Numbered from the stretch's first letter, positions 18,352-27,826 are shown. The stretch: DNA of 64,000 bases from Bifidobacterium sp. ESL0763 (GCF_029433395.1 NZ_JAQTHW010000002.1:744001-808000); one strand, 5' to 3'. The notes: generated from the sequence alone by a model not told the origin. Numbers and translations: made by a program.

Positions 18352-20385
18352 TCACTTGGTGGCGGCGGCGAAGTCGTCGGCGCTGTTGACCTGGGCGCGC
18401 GAGGCGATGACCTTCAGGATGTCGGCCTTGGCCTCGTCGACCGGCACGCCGTTGAGCTGGCTGCCGTCGCGGAAGCGGAAGCTCACCGCGTTCTTCGACA
18501 CGTCATCCTGGCCGACGATCAGCGTGAAGGGCACCTTGGACTTCGAGGCGTTGCGGATCTTCTTGCCGAAGCGGTCGTCGGAGGTGTCCATCTCGCAGCG
18601 CACGGTCTCCTCGTTCAGCGAGTCGATGAACTTGCGCAGGTGCGGGGCGAACTCGTCGGCCACCGGGATGCCGGTGACCTGCACCGGGGCCAGCCAGACC
18701 GGGAAGGCGCCGGCGTAGTGCTCGAGCAGGATGGCGAAGAAACGCTCGATGGAGCCGAACAGGGCGCGGTGGATCATCACCGGGCGCTGGTGGGTGCCGT
18801 CCTTCGCGATGTACTCGAGCTTGAAGCGCTCGGGCAGGTTGAAGTCGAGCTGGATGGTCGAGACCTGCCAGGTGCGGCCGATGGCGTCACGGGCCTGCAC
18901 GGAGATCTTCGGGCCGTAGAAGGCGGCCCCGCCCGGATCGGCGACGAGCTCGAGCCTGGACTCCTCGGCAACCTCGCGCAGCGTCTCGGTGGCCTCCGTC
19001 CAGATCTCGTCGGAGCCCACGAACTTCTTCTCGTCCTTGGTGGACAGCTCGAGGTAGAAGTCGTTCAGGCCGAAGTCCTTGAGGACCTTCAGCACGAAGT
19101 TGAGGATGGACTTGAGCTCGTCCTTCATCTGCTCGCGGGTGCAGTAGATGTGGGAATCGTCCTGCGTCAGGCCGCGCACGCGGGTCAGGCCGTGGACCTC
19201 GCCGCTCTTCTCGTAGCGGTAGACGGTGCCGAACTCGAAGAGGCGCAGCGGTAGCTCCTTGTAGGAACGCTGGCGGGACTTGAAGATGAGGTTGTGCATC
19301 GGGCAGTTCATTGGCTTCAGGTAGTAGTCGAAGCCCTGCTTGGTGATGTTGCCGTTCTCGTCCTTCTCCTCGTCGAGGTGCATCGGCGGGAACATGCCGT
19401 CCTTGTACCACTGCAGGTGGCCGCTGGTCTCATAGAGGCCGCCCTTGGTGATGTGCGGGGTCTGCACGAAGCTGTAGCCGGCCTTGCGGTGCATCTCGCG
19501 CGAGTAGTCCTCCATCGCGTTGATCACCGCGGCGCCCTTCGGATGGAAGACGGCCAGGCCGGGTCCGATCTCCTCCGGGAAGGAGAAGAGGTCCATCTCG
19601 GCGCCGAGCTTGCGGTGGTCGCGCTTGGCGGCCTCCTCCATGCGCGCCTGATAGGCCTTGAGATCCTCCTTGGAGGCCCAGGCGGTGCCGTAGATGCGCT
19701 GCATCGACGGGTTGTGCTCGTCGCCCAGCCAGTAGGCGGCCGCGGCGCGCTCGAGCTTGAACGCCTTGATATAGCGGGTGTTGGGCAGGTGCGGGCCCTG
19801 GCAGAGATCCTTCCAGACCACCTTGCCGTCACGGTCCAGGTTGTCGTAGAAGGTGATCTCGCCCTCGTTGGGAACCTCGGTGCCGACGGTCTCGTCGATG
19901 TCGGCCTTCTTCTTGCCGATCAGCTCGAGCTTGTAGGGCTGCTCGGCCTCCTCGGCCTTGGCCTCGTCCTCGGTGACCACACGGCGGTGGAATGCCTGCG
20001 AGGACTTGATGATGCGCTTCATGTGCTTCTCGATGTCCTTCAGATCCTCGGGCGTGAAGGGCTTGTCGACGTCGAAGTCGTAGTAGAAACCGTTCTTGAT
20101 GGCCGGTCCGATGCCGAGCTTGGCGTCCGGACGGATCTCCTGGACGGCCTGCGCCATCACATGGGTGGCGGAGTGGCGCATGATCGCCAGGCCGTCTTCG
20201 CTGTCGAGCGCGATGGACTCGACCTCGTCGCCGTCGTGGAGCGGGGTGTAGAGGTCGCGGGGCTTGCCGTTGAGGCGCACGGCGATGATGTTCTTGTCTT
20301 CGGCGAAGAGGTCGGTGCCGGTCTGCGTGGCTGCCACCTCCTTGCTTTCGCCGTTGAGTGTGATGGAGATGGTCTGTTCAGCCAT
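18352..20385 (-). CDS. thrS: Threonyl-tRNA synthetase
   Basis: A 677-residue class-II synthetase: N-terminal TGS domain (1-65), editing domain with the HSATH metal motif at about residue 73, catalytic core with motif 2 ([27 protein letters not shown]) and motif 3 ([20 protein letters not shown]), and a C-terminal anticodon-binding domain. It charges tRNA-Thr and edits mis-acylated serine. ATG 20385 has AAAGGA upstream. The 5' region carries a long perfect hairpin (20574-20654) rather than a recognisable T-box. Confidence 0.96.
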   Translation of the reverse strand: MAEQTISITLNGESKEVAATQTGTDLFAEDKNIIAVRLNGKPRDLYTPLHDGDEVESIALDSEDGLAIMRHSATHVMAQAVQEIRPDAKLGIGPAIKNGFYYDFDVDKPFTPEDLKDIEKHMKRIIKSSQAFHRRVVTEDEAKAEEAEQPYKLELIGKKKADIDETVGTEVPNEGEITFYDNLDRDGKVVWKDLCQGPHLPNTRYIKAFKLERAAAAYWLGDEHNPSMQRIYGTAWASKEDLKAYQARMEEAAKRDHRKLGAEMDLFSFPEEIGPGLAVFHPKGAAVINAMEDYSREMHRKAGYSFVQTPHITKGGLYETSGHLQWYKDGMFPPMHLDEEKDENGNITKQGFDYYLKPMNCPMHNLIFKSRQRSYKELPLRLFEFGTVYRYEKSGEVHGLTRVRGLTQDDSHIYCTREQMKDELKSILNFVLKVLKDFGLNDFYLELSTKDEKKFVGSDEIWTEATETLREVAEESRLELVADPGGAAFYGPKISVQARDAIGRTWQVSTIQLDFNLPERFKLEYIAKDGTHQRPVMIHRALFGSIERFFAILLEHYAGAFPVWLAPVQVTGIPVADEFAPHLRKFIDSLNEETVRCEMDTSDDRFGKKIRNASKSKVPFTLIVGQDDVSKNAVSFRFRDGSQLNGVPVDEAKADILKVIASRAQVNSADDFAAATK

Positions 20386-20854
20386 GGTATGTGTCCTTTG
20401 CTTTCAGGACCCGCGTTACTAGGGGCAGGTCTGGACGGTAAATCAACAGTGACAACGATATGAGAGCAGGGCGACATAGAAACGCGGGCTTGGATTTGGT
20501 GTTTTGCCCATGTACGAGGACTTTCAGAATACGCGATATTCATATATTTTATGATCTATTACTACTGTGGCGGGGGCTGGGGATATGCCCTGCTTCGGCA
20601 CCCTCAAGGCCGGTAGGCCAAGCTTTATGCCTCAGCAGGGCATATCCCCAGCCCGATGATTAAGGATGTCAGAAATACACGAAGATCGAGAACTCTTGGG
20701 GCGCTCTGTCATGTTTTACGCAAGAACGTCGTATATTTCGAGAGTCCAATGAGAAGTGTTTATCCGGGATTAAAGCAACATTCAATTTCAAGCTGCGTGA
20801 CGAACGATGCGATTGTTGCACTGTTGGGATGAATGAGGGGGGGGAAGAAAATGG
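20386..20854. other. Intergenic region upstream of thrS, dominated by a long hairpin
   Basis: No gene supported over 469 bp. The main feature is the 21-bp perfect inverted repeat at 20574-20654. The rest is A+T-richer than the coding regions and presumably holds the thrS promoter. I looked for T-box hallmarks (an AGUA-type stem and a UGGN antiterminator bulge) and did not see them. Confidence 0.5.
20574..20654. repeat. Long perfect inverted repeat with conserved loop core (copy A)
   Basis: Arms of 21 bp (20574-20594 and 20634-20654, beginning GGGCTGGGGATATG) are perfect complements around a 39-nt loop. Inside the loop, 20601-20623 reads CCTCAAGGCCG-GTA-GGCCAAGC, itself able to form a small hairpin. 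The same core recurs in the loop of the inverted repeat at 33736-33822, although the arms there have an unrelated sequence. No T tract on either side. Function unknown. Confidence 0.8.
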
Positions 20855-20927
20855 AGCGGACAACGGGACTCGGACCCGCGCTCTCGACCTTGGCAAGGTC
20901 GCGCTTTACCAACTAAGCTATGTCCGC
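20855..20927 (-). tRNA. tRNA-Gly (anticodon GCC), copy 1
   Basis: 73 nt with acceptor GCGGACA/TGTCCGC, anticodon arm CGACC-TTGCCAA-GGTCG, T arm GCGGG-TCCGAGT-CCCGT and discriminator T on the coding strand. It is base-for-base identical to the copy at 24641-24713, 3.8 kb away. CCA is not encoded. Confidence 0.92.
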
Positions 20928-21052
20928 AAGAACAACGAAGTGAAATATACAGGAACCACTCCCCCAGTTCAAGTCTCCGGCGCGTCGCGGGTCGTCGAAA
21001 CCGAGTGCCATGTGGTATTTGCGATTGTCGAATTTCATGCTGCCGCATCATC

Positions 21053-21088
21053 GAGGACGCCACGGATACGCAGATCGTGGACGTCCTC
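21053..21088. terminator. Hairpin downstream of the wall-protein gene
   Basis: GAGGACG (21053-21059) pairs with CGTCCTC (21082-21088), with an inner CCACG/CGTGG stem, 20 bp past the minus-strand stop at 21108. No T tract follows, so it is a probable 3'-end hairpin rather than a canonical terminator. Confidence 0.45.
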
Positions 21089-21107
21089 GATGTGTTCGCT
21101 GCTCCGT

Positions 21108-23930
21108 TCAGTCCTTGCGGCGCAGTGTCTCGGCGCCGAGGCCGGCGAGCAGCGTGGCGGCGGCCATGGCCGCGACGGCGGCGACGCCCGCGCCCGTGGA
21201 GGCGAGGCGCTGGCCGTTGGCGTCGTAGACCTGCGAGCCGTCGGCCTGGCCATTGTCGTGCGCGGCGGCGGGATGGGCCGCGTTGTAGCGGTCCAGCGCG
21301 CTCTTCGCGTCGCGGAACGTCCGATCGGCGCTCGCGGCCCGTGCGGCGGCCGTGTCGTAGGCGGTCTGCGCCGTGGCGGCGGCCGTGGTGGCCTCGTCCA
21401 GCGCGTGCTGGGCGCGGGTCAGCGCCTGGTCCGCCTGGTTCTTGACGGCCTGCGCGTCGGTGACGGCCTGCCGGGCGCGGGTCAGCGCCGGGCCGGCGGT
21501 GTCGGTGAGCGAGGCGAGCGTCGCCTGGTCGGCGCTCAGCGTGTCGGCCGCGTCGGTGGCGGCCTGCTGGGCGGCCTGCAGGGCGTTGGTCTTGGCCGTC
21601 AGGTCGCCGTCCGCCTGGTCGAGGGCGGTCTGGGCCGCCGTCAGGGCCGCGTCCGCGGTGTCCGCCTCGGCCTGCGCGCTCGTGTAGGCGGTGTGTGCCG
21701 TGGCCGCGGCGGTGGTGGCCTCGTCCAGCGCGTTGGTTGCGTCGGTCAGGTTCTGCTGGGCGTTGGTGTAGTCCTCCACCTTCTGGCTGGCCGTGTCGAA
21801 GGCCTGCTGCGCCGTCTGCTGGGCGGCCTGCTTGTTTGCCAGCGCCGTGTTCGCGTCGCTGACCCGCTGGTCGGCCGCCGCCTTCGCGGTGTTGGCCGTG
21901 TCCAGCGCCGCCTGCTTGGCCGTCTGGTCCGCCTGGGCCGCGGAAAGCGCGTTGGCGGCGGTCGTGTCCGCGTTGGCGGTGTCGTAGGCGTTCTGCGCGG
22001 CGCTCACCGCGGTGTCCTTGTCGTTCACGGCCTGCTGCGCGGCGGTCACCTTGGCCTGCGCCTCGTCCAGCGCGTTCTGCGCGGCCGTGACCGCGGCGTC
22101 GGCGGCGTCGCTGTCGCTCTGGGCTTGCTGCTGGGCGGCCAGCGCGTCGTTGTAGGCGTTAGCGGCGTTGTCGAGATAGGCGACGTAATCATTGATCGAC
22201 TGCTCGAACTCGTCCACCGTCTGGTCGGCATGGTCGCTCTGCGCGCCAACACCCCAACTCGGCAAACCGAAATCATTGACGTCGGTGCATCCGTCTCCGA
22301 ACATACTTGGATTCTCATTTTTCTGGGTATGACCGAAGCCGGTGATGGTGTAATCGGGATTGATGATGTTGAGATAGTGGCCGACTTCGCTGTAATGCTG
22401 ATTGTAGACCTGCTCGGGAGTCAGCCCTTGATCGATATAGGAATCATAAAGATTTTTCTCCGACTGGTACCAGCTGCTTGTCTGATCCATGAACACATGG
22501 TCCGGGGTTTTATGCCCCATCGCGATGTTTTCGCCACCGTTATCGGGCACATTATGATGAGCGAAATCCGCGGCGTCGTGATCGGCGTTGACCTCGGCCC
22601 GGGCCATCATGAAATCGCTGACCTTCAGCTCCGACAAGCCGTTGGCCCGGCGTAGCTCGTTGAGCTTGCGCAGGTAGGCGAGGCTGGCCTTGAGGTTGTC
22701 CAGCGAGGTCGCGTCGTTCTTCTCGCCGACGTGCACGTTGTCCTGGAACCACTGCTGACCTCCGAACGTGGTGCCGTCGAGCTGGTCGGTCGCCGACTTC
22801 GATCCGCGCCAATTGAAGAAGCCGAGGCTGGAGCGTGACTCCTTGCTGTTGGCGTTGTCCGCCGCCGTCTTCTTGTTCTGCGCCTCGGCCTTCGCCGCGG
22901 CGAGCGCGTTGTGGGCCAGCGTCTGCGCAGCCTTGGCGTCGGTCAGCGCCGACTGCTTGGCGGAAGCCTTGCTCTGCGCGTCGTCCAGCGCGTTCTGCGC
23001 GGCGGTCCTGTCAGCCTTGGCCTGGTCCAGCGCCGTCTTCTTGGCGTTGACGTCGCCGGTATGACTGTCCAGGGCCGCCTGCGCGTCGCTGACCGCCTGG
23101 TTCGCGGCGTCGAGGTCGCTCTGCTTGTCGGCGGCGGTGTCGGCGGCCGCCGACGCGGCGGTCTTGGCGGCCGAGACGTCATCCTTGGCCTGCGAGACCT
23201 CCTGCTTGGCGGCGTCCAGCGCGGTCTTCTTGTTGGTCTTGTCCGTCTTGGCGGCGTCCATCGCGCCGGGACGGCTCGCCTCGCTGGCGTCCTGCGCCGC
23301 CTTGTCCTTCTTCGACTGCGCGCTCTGTTTGGCCGCCTGAGCCTGCTCGTCGGCGGTCTTCTTTGCCTTCGCGGCCGCGTCCTTCGCGTCGGCCGCCGTC
23401 TTCTTGGAGTCACGGTCGCCCTTCGCCGCATCCGTCGCGTTCTTCGCGTTCTCCTTCGCGGTCTTCGCCGTCTGCAGCGCGGAGTCGGCGTTCCGCTTGG
23501 CCGTGGTGTCGTCTCTGACCTTCTGCGTGGCTCCGGGCAGCTGCGCGTTCGCCGTGGCGGCGGCCGAGGTCGCGTTCTGCAACGCCGAATTGGCGGTGTC
23601 CAGATCCGAGGCGGCCTTCTGCGCCGCCTGCTGGGCCCGGTCACGCTCCGTCTTGGCCTGCTGCTTTGCCTGCTGGGCCGCCTGGTTGGCCTGCGCCTTC
23701 GCCTGCGCGTCCGCGTCGGCCTGCTGCTTTTCGGCGTTGGCCTCGTCATAGGCCTGCTGCGGGGTACGCGCACGGGCCCCGACGCCGGCGTCTCCCTGCG
23801 GCTGCGCCGCCTCGGCCACGCCCGTGAAGGCCATGCCGCCCATCAGCGTCGCGGCACCCACCGTCGCCGCGGCCGCCTTGCGCGCAAGCCTCCTGCCCGC
23901 ATCCATCGGCTTCTCGTCGTTTTCTGCCAT
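21108..23930 (-). CDS. Sortase-anchored cell-wall protein with CAP/SCP domain between coiled coils
   Basis: A 940-residue secreted protein. Residues 1-42 are a signal peptide (RR-RKAAAATVGAATLMGGMAF...AEAA). Residues about 45-370 and 590-880 are Ala/Asp/Lys/Gln-rich heptad-like coiled coils. Residues about 375-590 form a CAP/SCP (PR-1-like) domain, with NELRRANGLSEL, HHNVPDNGGENIA and HYLNIINPDYTITGFG. The C-terminus has LASTG, a hydrophobic span and ETLRRKD, i.e. an LAxTG-type signal as used by class-E sortases. ATG 23930 has AAGGAGAAG upstream. Probably a rod-like surface protein displaying a CAP domain; the ligand is unknown. It lies between two identical tRNA-Gly genes. Confidence 0.85.
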   Translation of the reverse strand: MAENDEKPMDAGRRLARKAAAATVGAATLMGGMAFTGVAEAAQPQGDAGVGARARTPQQAYDEANAEKQQADADAQAKAQANQAAQQAKQQAKTERDRAQQAAQKAASDLDTANSALQNATSAAATANAQLPGATQKVRDDTTAKRNADSALQTAKTAKENAKNATDAAKGDRDSKKTAADAKDAAAKAKKTADEQAQAAKQSAQSKKDKAAQDASEASRPGAMDAAKTDKTNKKTALDAAKQEVSQAKDDVSAAKTAASAAADTAADKQSDLDAANQAVSDAQAALDSHTGDVNAKKTALDQAKADRTAAQNALDDAQSKASAKQSALTDAKAAQTLAHNALAAAKAEAQNKKTAADNANSKESRSSLGFFNWRGSKSATDQLDGTTFGGQQWFQDNVHVGEKNDATSLDNLKASLAYLRKLNELRRANGLSELKVSDFMMARAEVNADHDAADFAHHNVPDNGGENIAMGHKTPDHVFMDQTSSWYQSEKNLYDSYIDQGLTPEQVYNQHYSEVGHYLNIINPDYTITGFGHTQKNENPSMFGDGCTDVNDFGLPSWGVGAQSDHADQTVDEFEQSINDYVAYLDNAANAYNDALAAQQQAQSDSDAADAAVTAAQNALDEAQAKVTAAQQAVNDKDTAVSAAQNAYDTANADTTAANALSAAQADQTAKQAALDTANTAKAAADQRVSDANTALANKQAAQQTAQQAFDTASQKVEDYTNAQQNLTDATNALDEATTAAATAHTAYTSAQAEADTADAALTAAQTALDQADGDLTAKTNALQAAQQAATDAADTLSADQATLASLTDTAGPALTRARQAVTDAQAVKNQADQALTRAQHALDEATTAAATAQTAYDTAAARAASADRTFRDAKSALDRYNAAHPAAAHDNGQADGSQVYDANGQRLASTGAGVAAVAAMAAATLLAGLGAETLRRKD

Positions 23931-24278
23931 CTTCTTCTCCTTGAATTAGACTTCCTTGCCTGACTTGCACAACGTTATCAAACAATGTGGCAAATGTCAT
24001 ACCGTGTCCACTTGCGTAATGCATGGACATTTGTCATATCGAGGCTGCTCATGCGACTTGGTGAGGGTAATCCGGCATGACGCTGTGGAGTCACCCGGTC
24101 TTCTGAGCCCCAGTTCCGAGGTTCATCAAGGTTCTTTTCCGGGGTTCATCCGGGGTTCATCTAAAAGGGAGTGTTTTTTGCATTGATTGACCAAACGCGG
24201 GCCGGAAAACGGGTTTTCCGGGCGAAAACGACACTCCGAGGGAACGGCGGCATATCAAGGAAACGGCGTCATTGCAAC
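23931..24278. other. Upstream region of the wall-protein gene, no gene seen
   Basis: About 350 bp. The part next to the wall-protein start is A+T-rich and presumably holds its promoter (minus strand). Farther out there are short near-direct repeats GGTTCATC (three around 24119-24163). No coding frame is supported. Confidence 0.4.
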
Positions 24279-24302
24279 AAAAAAGGGATCCCGCAGGATC
24301 CC
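24279..24302 (-). terminator. Intrinsic terminator of the tRNA cluster
   Basis: On the minus strand GGGATCC-TGCG-GGATCCC followed by TTTTTT, 8 nt after tRNA-Val(CAC). It ends the Gly-Cys-Val-Val tRNA transcript. Confidence 0.85.
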
Positions 24303-24309
24303 AAGGCCG

Positions 24310-24382
24310 TGGGTGATGCTGGAATCGAACCAGCGACCCCTTCCGTGTGAGGGAAGTGCGCTAACCGCTGCGCTAATCACCC
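24310..24382 (-). tRNA. tRNA-Val (anticodon CAC)
   Basis: 73 nt with acceptor GGGTGAT/ATCACCC, anticodon loop CTCACAC giving anticodon CAC, T arm with GGTTCGATTCC, discriminator A. Last gene of a four-tRNA transcript. Confidence 0.92.
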
Positions 24383-24427
24383 GATATTGAATTGTGAAAC
24401 AAAAACCGGAGTCTCCTCCGGTCCTTG

Positions 24428-24500
24428 TGGGCGATACAAGATTCGAACTTGTGACCCCTTCCGTGTCAGGGAAGTGCGCTAGCCTCTGCGCCAACCGCCC
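24428..24500 (-). tRNA. tRNA-Val (anticodon GAC)
   Basis: 73 nt with acceptor GGGCGGT/ATCGCCC (one G-U pair), anticodon stem CTTCC/GGAAG around loop CTGACAC giving anticodon GAC, T arm AGTTCGAATCT. It shares the anticodon stem with the neighbouring tRNA-Val(CAC). Confidence 0.92.
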
Positions 24501-24540
24501 AGGTTGCTTGGATTCGGAAAACTTTCGCTTTCCTCTTCCG

Positions 24541-24611
24541 AGGTGGGTACGAGAGTCGAACTCGTCTATACGGCTTTGCAGGCCGCTGCCTAACCGATTG
24601 GCTAACCCACC
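24541..24611 (-). tRNA. tRNA-Cys (anticodon GCA)
   Basis: 71 nt with acceptor GGTGGGT/ACCCACC, anticodon loop CTGCAAA giving GCA, T arm with AGTTCGACTCT, discriminator T on the coding strand. Second gene of the cluster. Confidence 0.92.
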
Positions 24612-24640
24612 GTAAGGTCGTTACAACTCCTCGGACCTAG

Positions 24641-24713
24641 AGCGGACAACGGGACTCGGACCCGCGCTCTCGACCTTGGCAAGGTCGCGCTTTACCAACT
24701 AAGCTATGTCCGC
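24641..24713 (-). tRNA. tRNA-Gly (anticodon GCC), copy 2
   Basis: Identical to the copy at 20855-20927. First gene of the Gly-Cys-Val-Val cluster. The two copies are direct repeats flanking the wall-protein gene, a potential substrate for homologous deletion or exchange. Confidence 0.92.
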
Positions 24714-24949
24714 AGATAACTGCTGTGCGCTCCGTGATGCGAACACCACCGAAGCACGAGAGATAACTATATATGAGTTCGCCCGATTTGCCAAATCCTG
24801 CGTGTCGTGAATACGTATTGCCACACCGCGCTAACTCCATATCTATATGGCACTCGAAACCGACGTGCAGGGTTCGCCCGCCGTGGAAATGCTTCACCGA
24901 TGGCATAAGCGCCCAAACGGCGCGGTTCGGCCGGGCTAGATTGGAACAC

Positions 24950-25822
24950 ATGACCGAGCAATCCGACAACGGCAAATCAGTGATGGTGTGCGCTTTCGAG
25001 GGGTGGAACGACGCCTGCCAGGCCGCCACGAACGTGATAAGGCACCTGCTCTCGCACTATGAGTACCGCGAGGTGCGCCAGATCCGTTCCGACGGCTTCT
25101 ATGATTACCAGCTGGCGCGTCCCATGATCTGCCATGTCACCGGATCGGCGAAGATCGTGTGGCCGAAGACCCGTTTCTATGAGATCTCCGTGGCGCCGGG
25201 CCTGCGCGTCTTCGCCCAGATCGCCCCGGAACCAAATTACCGCTGGATGGAGTACACCCGCCGCAGCCTCAACATCGCCGACGAGCTCGACGTCGACGAG
25301 ATCGTCACCCTGGGCTCGATGTACGCCGACTGCCCGCACACCCGTCCGCTGCCGGTGGAACAGTCCGCCCTGCGCCGTCGCGAGGACAGCATCCGTGGCG
25401 CCGGTGTGCGCAAGAGCGGCTCATGCGACTGCAATCCCTACGACGGCCCGGTCGGCATCCCCACCGTCATCGACACCGTGGCCAACGAGGAGGGCTTCGA
25501 CACCACCGCCATGTGGGTCTCCGTGCCCAAATACCTCGGTGGCGACGAATGCGCGCAGGGCACGCTGCAGATCCTGCGCCAGCTTTCCGACCTGCTCGGC
25601 GTCACGCTCAACGAAGCCGACCTGGCGGACAAGGCCAGACAATGGAAGGCCCAGGCCTCCGTGCTCATCTCGTGCAACGACGACCTGGCCGCCTACGTCT
25701 CCAGGCTCGAGAACCAGTACGACCTCAACGAGCAGATGGAACGGCTTCGCCAGTCCAACGAGCCGCAGTCCGAGCAGATCGCGCGCGAGGCCGAGGCGTT
25801 CCTGGAGCATATGAACGACTGA
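24950..25822 (+). CDS. PAC2-family protein
   Basis: A 290-residue cytoplasmic protein. The family signatures GWNDACQAATNVIRHLL near the N-terminus and 'TLGSMYADCPHTRP' and 'GIPTVIDTVANEEGFDTTAMWVSVPKY' in the middle match actinobacterial PAC2 proteins, relatives of proteasome-assembly chaperones. The C-terminal 60 residues are helical and acidic. ATG 24950 follows GGAA. Bifidobacteria have no clear 20S proteasome operon in this window, so the partner is unknown. It is convergent with the uppP-like gene. Confidence 0.8.
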   Translation: MTEQSDNGKSVMVCAFEGWNDACQAATNVIRHLLSHYEYREVRQIRSDGFYDYQLARPMICHVTGSAKIVWPKTRFYEISVAPGLRVFAQIAPEPNYRWMEYTRRSLNIADELDVDEIVTLGSMYADCPHTRPLPVEQSALRRREDSIRGAGVRKSGSCDCNPYDGPVGIPTVIDTVANEEGFDTTAMWVSVPKYLGGDECAQGTLQILRQLSDLLGVTLNEADLADKARQWKAQASVLISCNDDLAAYVSRLENQYDLNEQMERLRQSNEPQSEQIAREAEAFLEHMND

Positions 25823-25872
25823 GGCTTCGGCCATATCACGTACTGCAGGCTTTCAGTATCTCTCCTATCAAA

Positions 25873-25904
25873 CAGGGTCCCGAACCGAAACGGCCGGGAC
25901 CCTG
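25873..25904. terminator. Bidirectional terminator between PAC2 and uppP-like genes
   Basis: CAGGGTCCCG (25873-25882) and CGGGACCCTG (25895-25904) form a perfect 10-bp stem over 12 nt in a convergent gap. A short T run follows on the minus strand and an A run on the plus strand. Confidence 0.65.
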
Positions 25905-25938
25905 AAACATATTCGAACGACCGTGCCTCCACCTGTGT

Positions 25939-26811
25939 CTACATGGCCGAAGCGGCGGCAGGCACCGCCCCGAAGAGCAGCAGGAACACGATCACCAGCG
26001 CGAAGGCGATGCGGTAGATGGCGAAGACCTTGAGCGAGAATGTCGAGACGAACCTCAGCAGGCCGACGATGACGACATAGCCGAGCGCGAAGCTCACCAG
26101 GCCAGCGACCAACGTCGCCAGCAATCCCGGGAACACCGTCATGCCGCCCGAGCCGGTTACCGCCCCATACAGCTGATACAGCACGGAGGCCAGGCCGGCG
26201 GGAATGGCCATGATGAGCCAGGCGCGCACGACGGATTCGCGGGTCAGTCCCCTCGCCCGCCCCAGCGTGAGCGCGCCGGCGGAAAGCGAGACTCCGGGAA
26301 TGAGCGCGAGCATCTGGCCGAGGGCGAGGAACAGGGCGTCCCTGTAGGTCATCTCCCTGAGGGTCTTCAGCTGCCCGACGCGCGCGTCCACGATCCAGAG
26401 CAGGACGCCGAACGCGAGCAGCGCCGCCACTTGAAACCACAGATTGTCCAGCGCCTTGCCCGCAATCCCGCCGAACGGCACGCCGAGGACGAGTACCGGC
26501 ACGTTGGCGATGATGACGTACCAGCCGAAGGTCGCGTTCCGGTCACCACGGCCCATGCGGGATTTCCAGTCCGTGCCATGCTCGCCGAGCAGGCAGGAAC
26601 GCCAGCGAGAGAAGATGCGGGCGATGTCGCGCCGGAAGCGGACGGTCACCGCCAGCACCGAGCCCAGCTGGACGGCCGCGACGAACGTCGGCGACGGGGC
26701 GCCTCCGAGCAACAACGTGCCCAGGACGCGGATATGGGTGGCCGAGGAGACCGGTGCGTACGCGCTCAAGGCCTGCACCAGGCCGAGGATGATGGCTTTC
26801 AGAAGATTCAT
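25939..26811 (-). CDS. UppP/BacA-family protein with altered catalytic motifs
   Basis: A 290-residue polytopic membrane protein with overall homology to undecaprenyl-diphosphatase UppP, which recycles the cell-wall lipid carrier. Both signature regions are changed. Motif 1, normally E-x3-E-F/Y-L-P-V-S-S-S-x-H, reads Q13-A-L-S-A17-Y-A-P-V-S-S-A-T-H26, so both Glu are lost. Motif 2, normally P-G-x-S-R-S-G, reads P172-G-V-S-L176-S-A, so the essential Arg is Leu. Ser22-23 and His26 remain. ATG 26811 has AAAGGA. It is either a non-hydrolytic lipid-binding or transport paralogue, or an enzyme in decay; the frame is intact, which favours a retained role. Confidence 0.8.
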   Translation of the reverse strand: MNLLKAIILGLVQALSAYAPVSSATHIRVLGTLLLGGAPSPTFVAAVQLGSVLAVTVRFRRDIARIFSRWRSCLLGEHGTDWKSRMGRGDRNATFGWYVIIANVPVLVLGVPFGGIAGKALDNLWFQVAALLAFGVLLWIVDARVGQLKTLREMTYRDALFLALGQMLALIPGVSLSAGALTLGRARGLTRESVVRAWLIMAIPAGLASVLYQLYGAVTGSGGMTVFPGLLATLVAGLVSFALGYVVIVGLLRFVSTFSLKVFAIYRIAFALVIVFLLLFGAVPAAASAM

Positions 26812-26994
26812 GGTTCCTTTTGTCGTTTCTGGTTCTCTAGCACCATACCCGCACCCTGCCTGTCGCGCCCGACACGGCATGGCGCGACCCGGCGGTGCCG
26901 AGTAAGTTGGAGGTGGATGGCACCCGTCCGGTGCGGTTCGCCCGATCTGGACGGCGCGTCCGGCACGTTCCTATTCCGCTCGATGGAGGTCGGC

Positions 26995-27786
26995 ATGGCG
27001 ACATATCGCAAAAGCAGGGCGCACGCGCCCCAGGGATTCTTCGAATGCGAAGGCAAGGGGCTGCAATGGCTCGGCGGGGCCCAGGCACAGGGCGGTCCGA
27101 AGGTCGTCGACGTCTATGGATACGGCGACGGCTGGCTCGACATCGAACAGGTCGATTCCTGCTCCCCCACGCCCAAGGCTGCGCACGATTTCGGCGTCGC
27201 CCTGGCGCATATGCACGACTCGGGCGCACGCTGCTTCGGCTGCGCGCCCGACGGCTACGACGGCACCTGCTATTTCGGACCGCTGCAGGATCCGGTGCCG
27301 ATGCCGACCGGCGCATGGAGCGACCCGGCCGACTACCTCGCGCAGGGCCGGCTGCTGCCGATGGTCCGATTGGGCATCGAACGCGGCGAGCTCGACGACT
27401 CCGACCTGCGCATGACCAAAGAGGTCATCGACGCCCTGCCGGACCTGCTCGGCCCGGCAGCCGACGACAGGCCCGCGCGTGTGCACGGCGACCTGTGGAG
27501 CGGCAACGTGATGTGGTCCGCCGACGCCGGGCAGCCGCGTGCCGTGCTCATCGACCCGGCGGCCCACGGCGGGCACCGCGAGGAGGATCTGGCCATGCTC
27601 GGCCTCTTCGGCATGCCCTATCTCGACGAGATCCTCGACGGCTACCAAAGCGCCCATCCGCTCAGGAAGGGTTTCCGGGAGCGGACCACGCTCTGGCAGC
27701 TCTACCCCATCGCCGGGCACTGCTTGTTCTTCGGCGGCGGCTACGTGAGCGAATACCGCGCCATGTGCCGTTCGCTGCTGGGCTAG
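26995..27786 (+). CDS. Fructosamine kinase family protein
   Basis: A 263-residue phosphotransferase of the APH/ketosamine-3-kinase fold. It has 'FGVALAHMHDSGARCFG', the catalytic loop HGDLWSGNV at about residue 165, and the metal motif region LIDPAAHGGHREEDLAML. Family members phosphorylate protein- or amino-acid-bound fructosamines as a deglycation step. I chose ATG 26995 with GGAGG 5 nt upstream. Divergently transcribed from the uppP-like gene with a 183-bp gap. The N-terminal lobe is shorter than in characterised enzymes, and substrate is not predictable. Confidence 0.82.
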   Translation: MATYRKSRAHAPQGFFECEGKGLQWLGGAQAQGGPKVVDVYGYGDGWLDIEQVDSCSPTPKAAHDFGVALAHMHDSGARCFGCAPDGYDGTCYFGPLQDPVPMPTGAWSDPADYLAQGRLLPMVRLGIERGELDDSDLRMTKEVIDALPDLLGPAADDRPARVHGDLWSGNVMWSADAGQPRAVLIDPAAHGGHREEDLAMLGLFGMPYLDEILDGYQSAHPLRKGFRERTTLWQLYPIAGHCLFFGGGYVSEYRAMCRSLLG

Positions 27787-27826
27787 GCGGTCTAGCCTGC
27801 CAGGGCGGCCATGATCCGGCCGGATC

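Noticed and set aside
20386-20700. T-box riboswitch upstream of thrS
   Set aside because: A long hairpin is present, but no T-box sequence or specifier loop is recognisable and no terminator T tract occurs before thrS.
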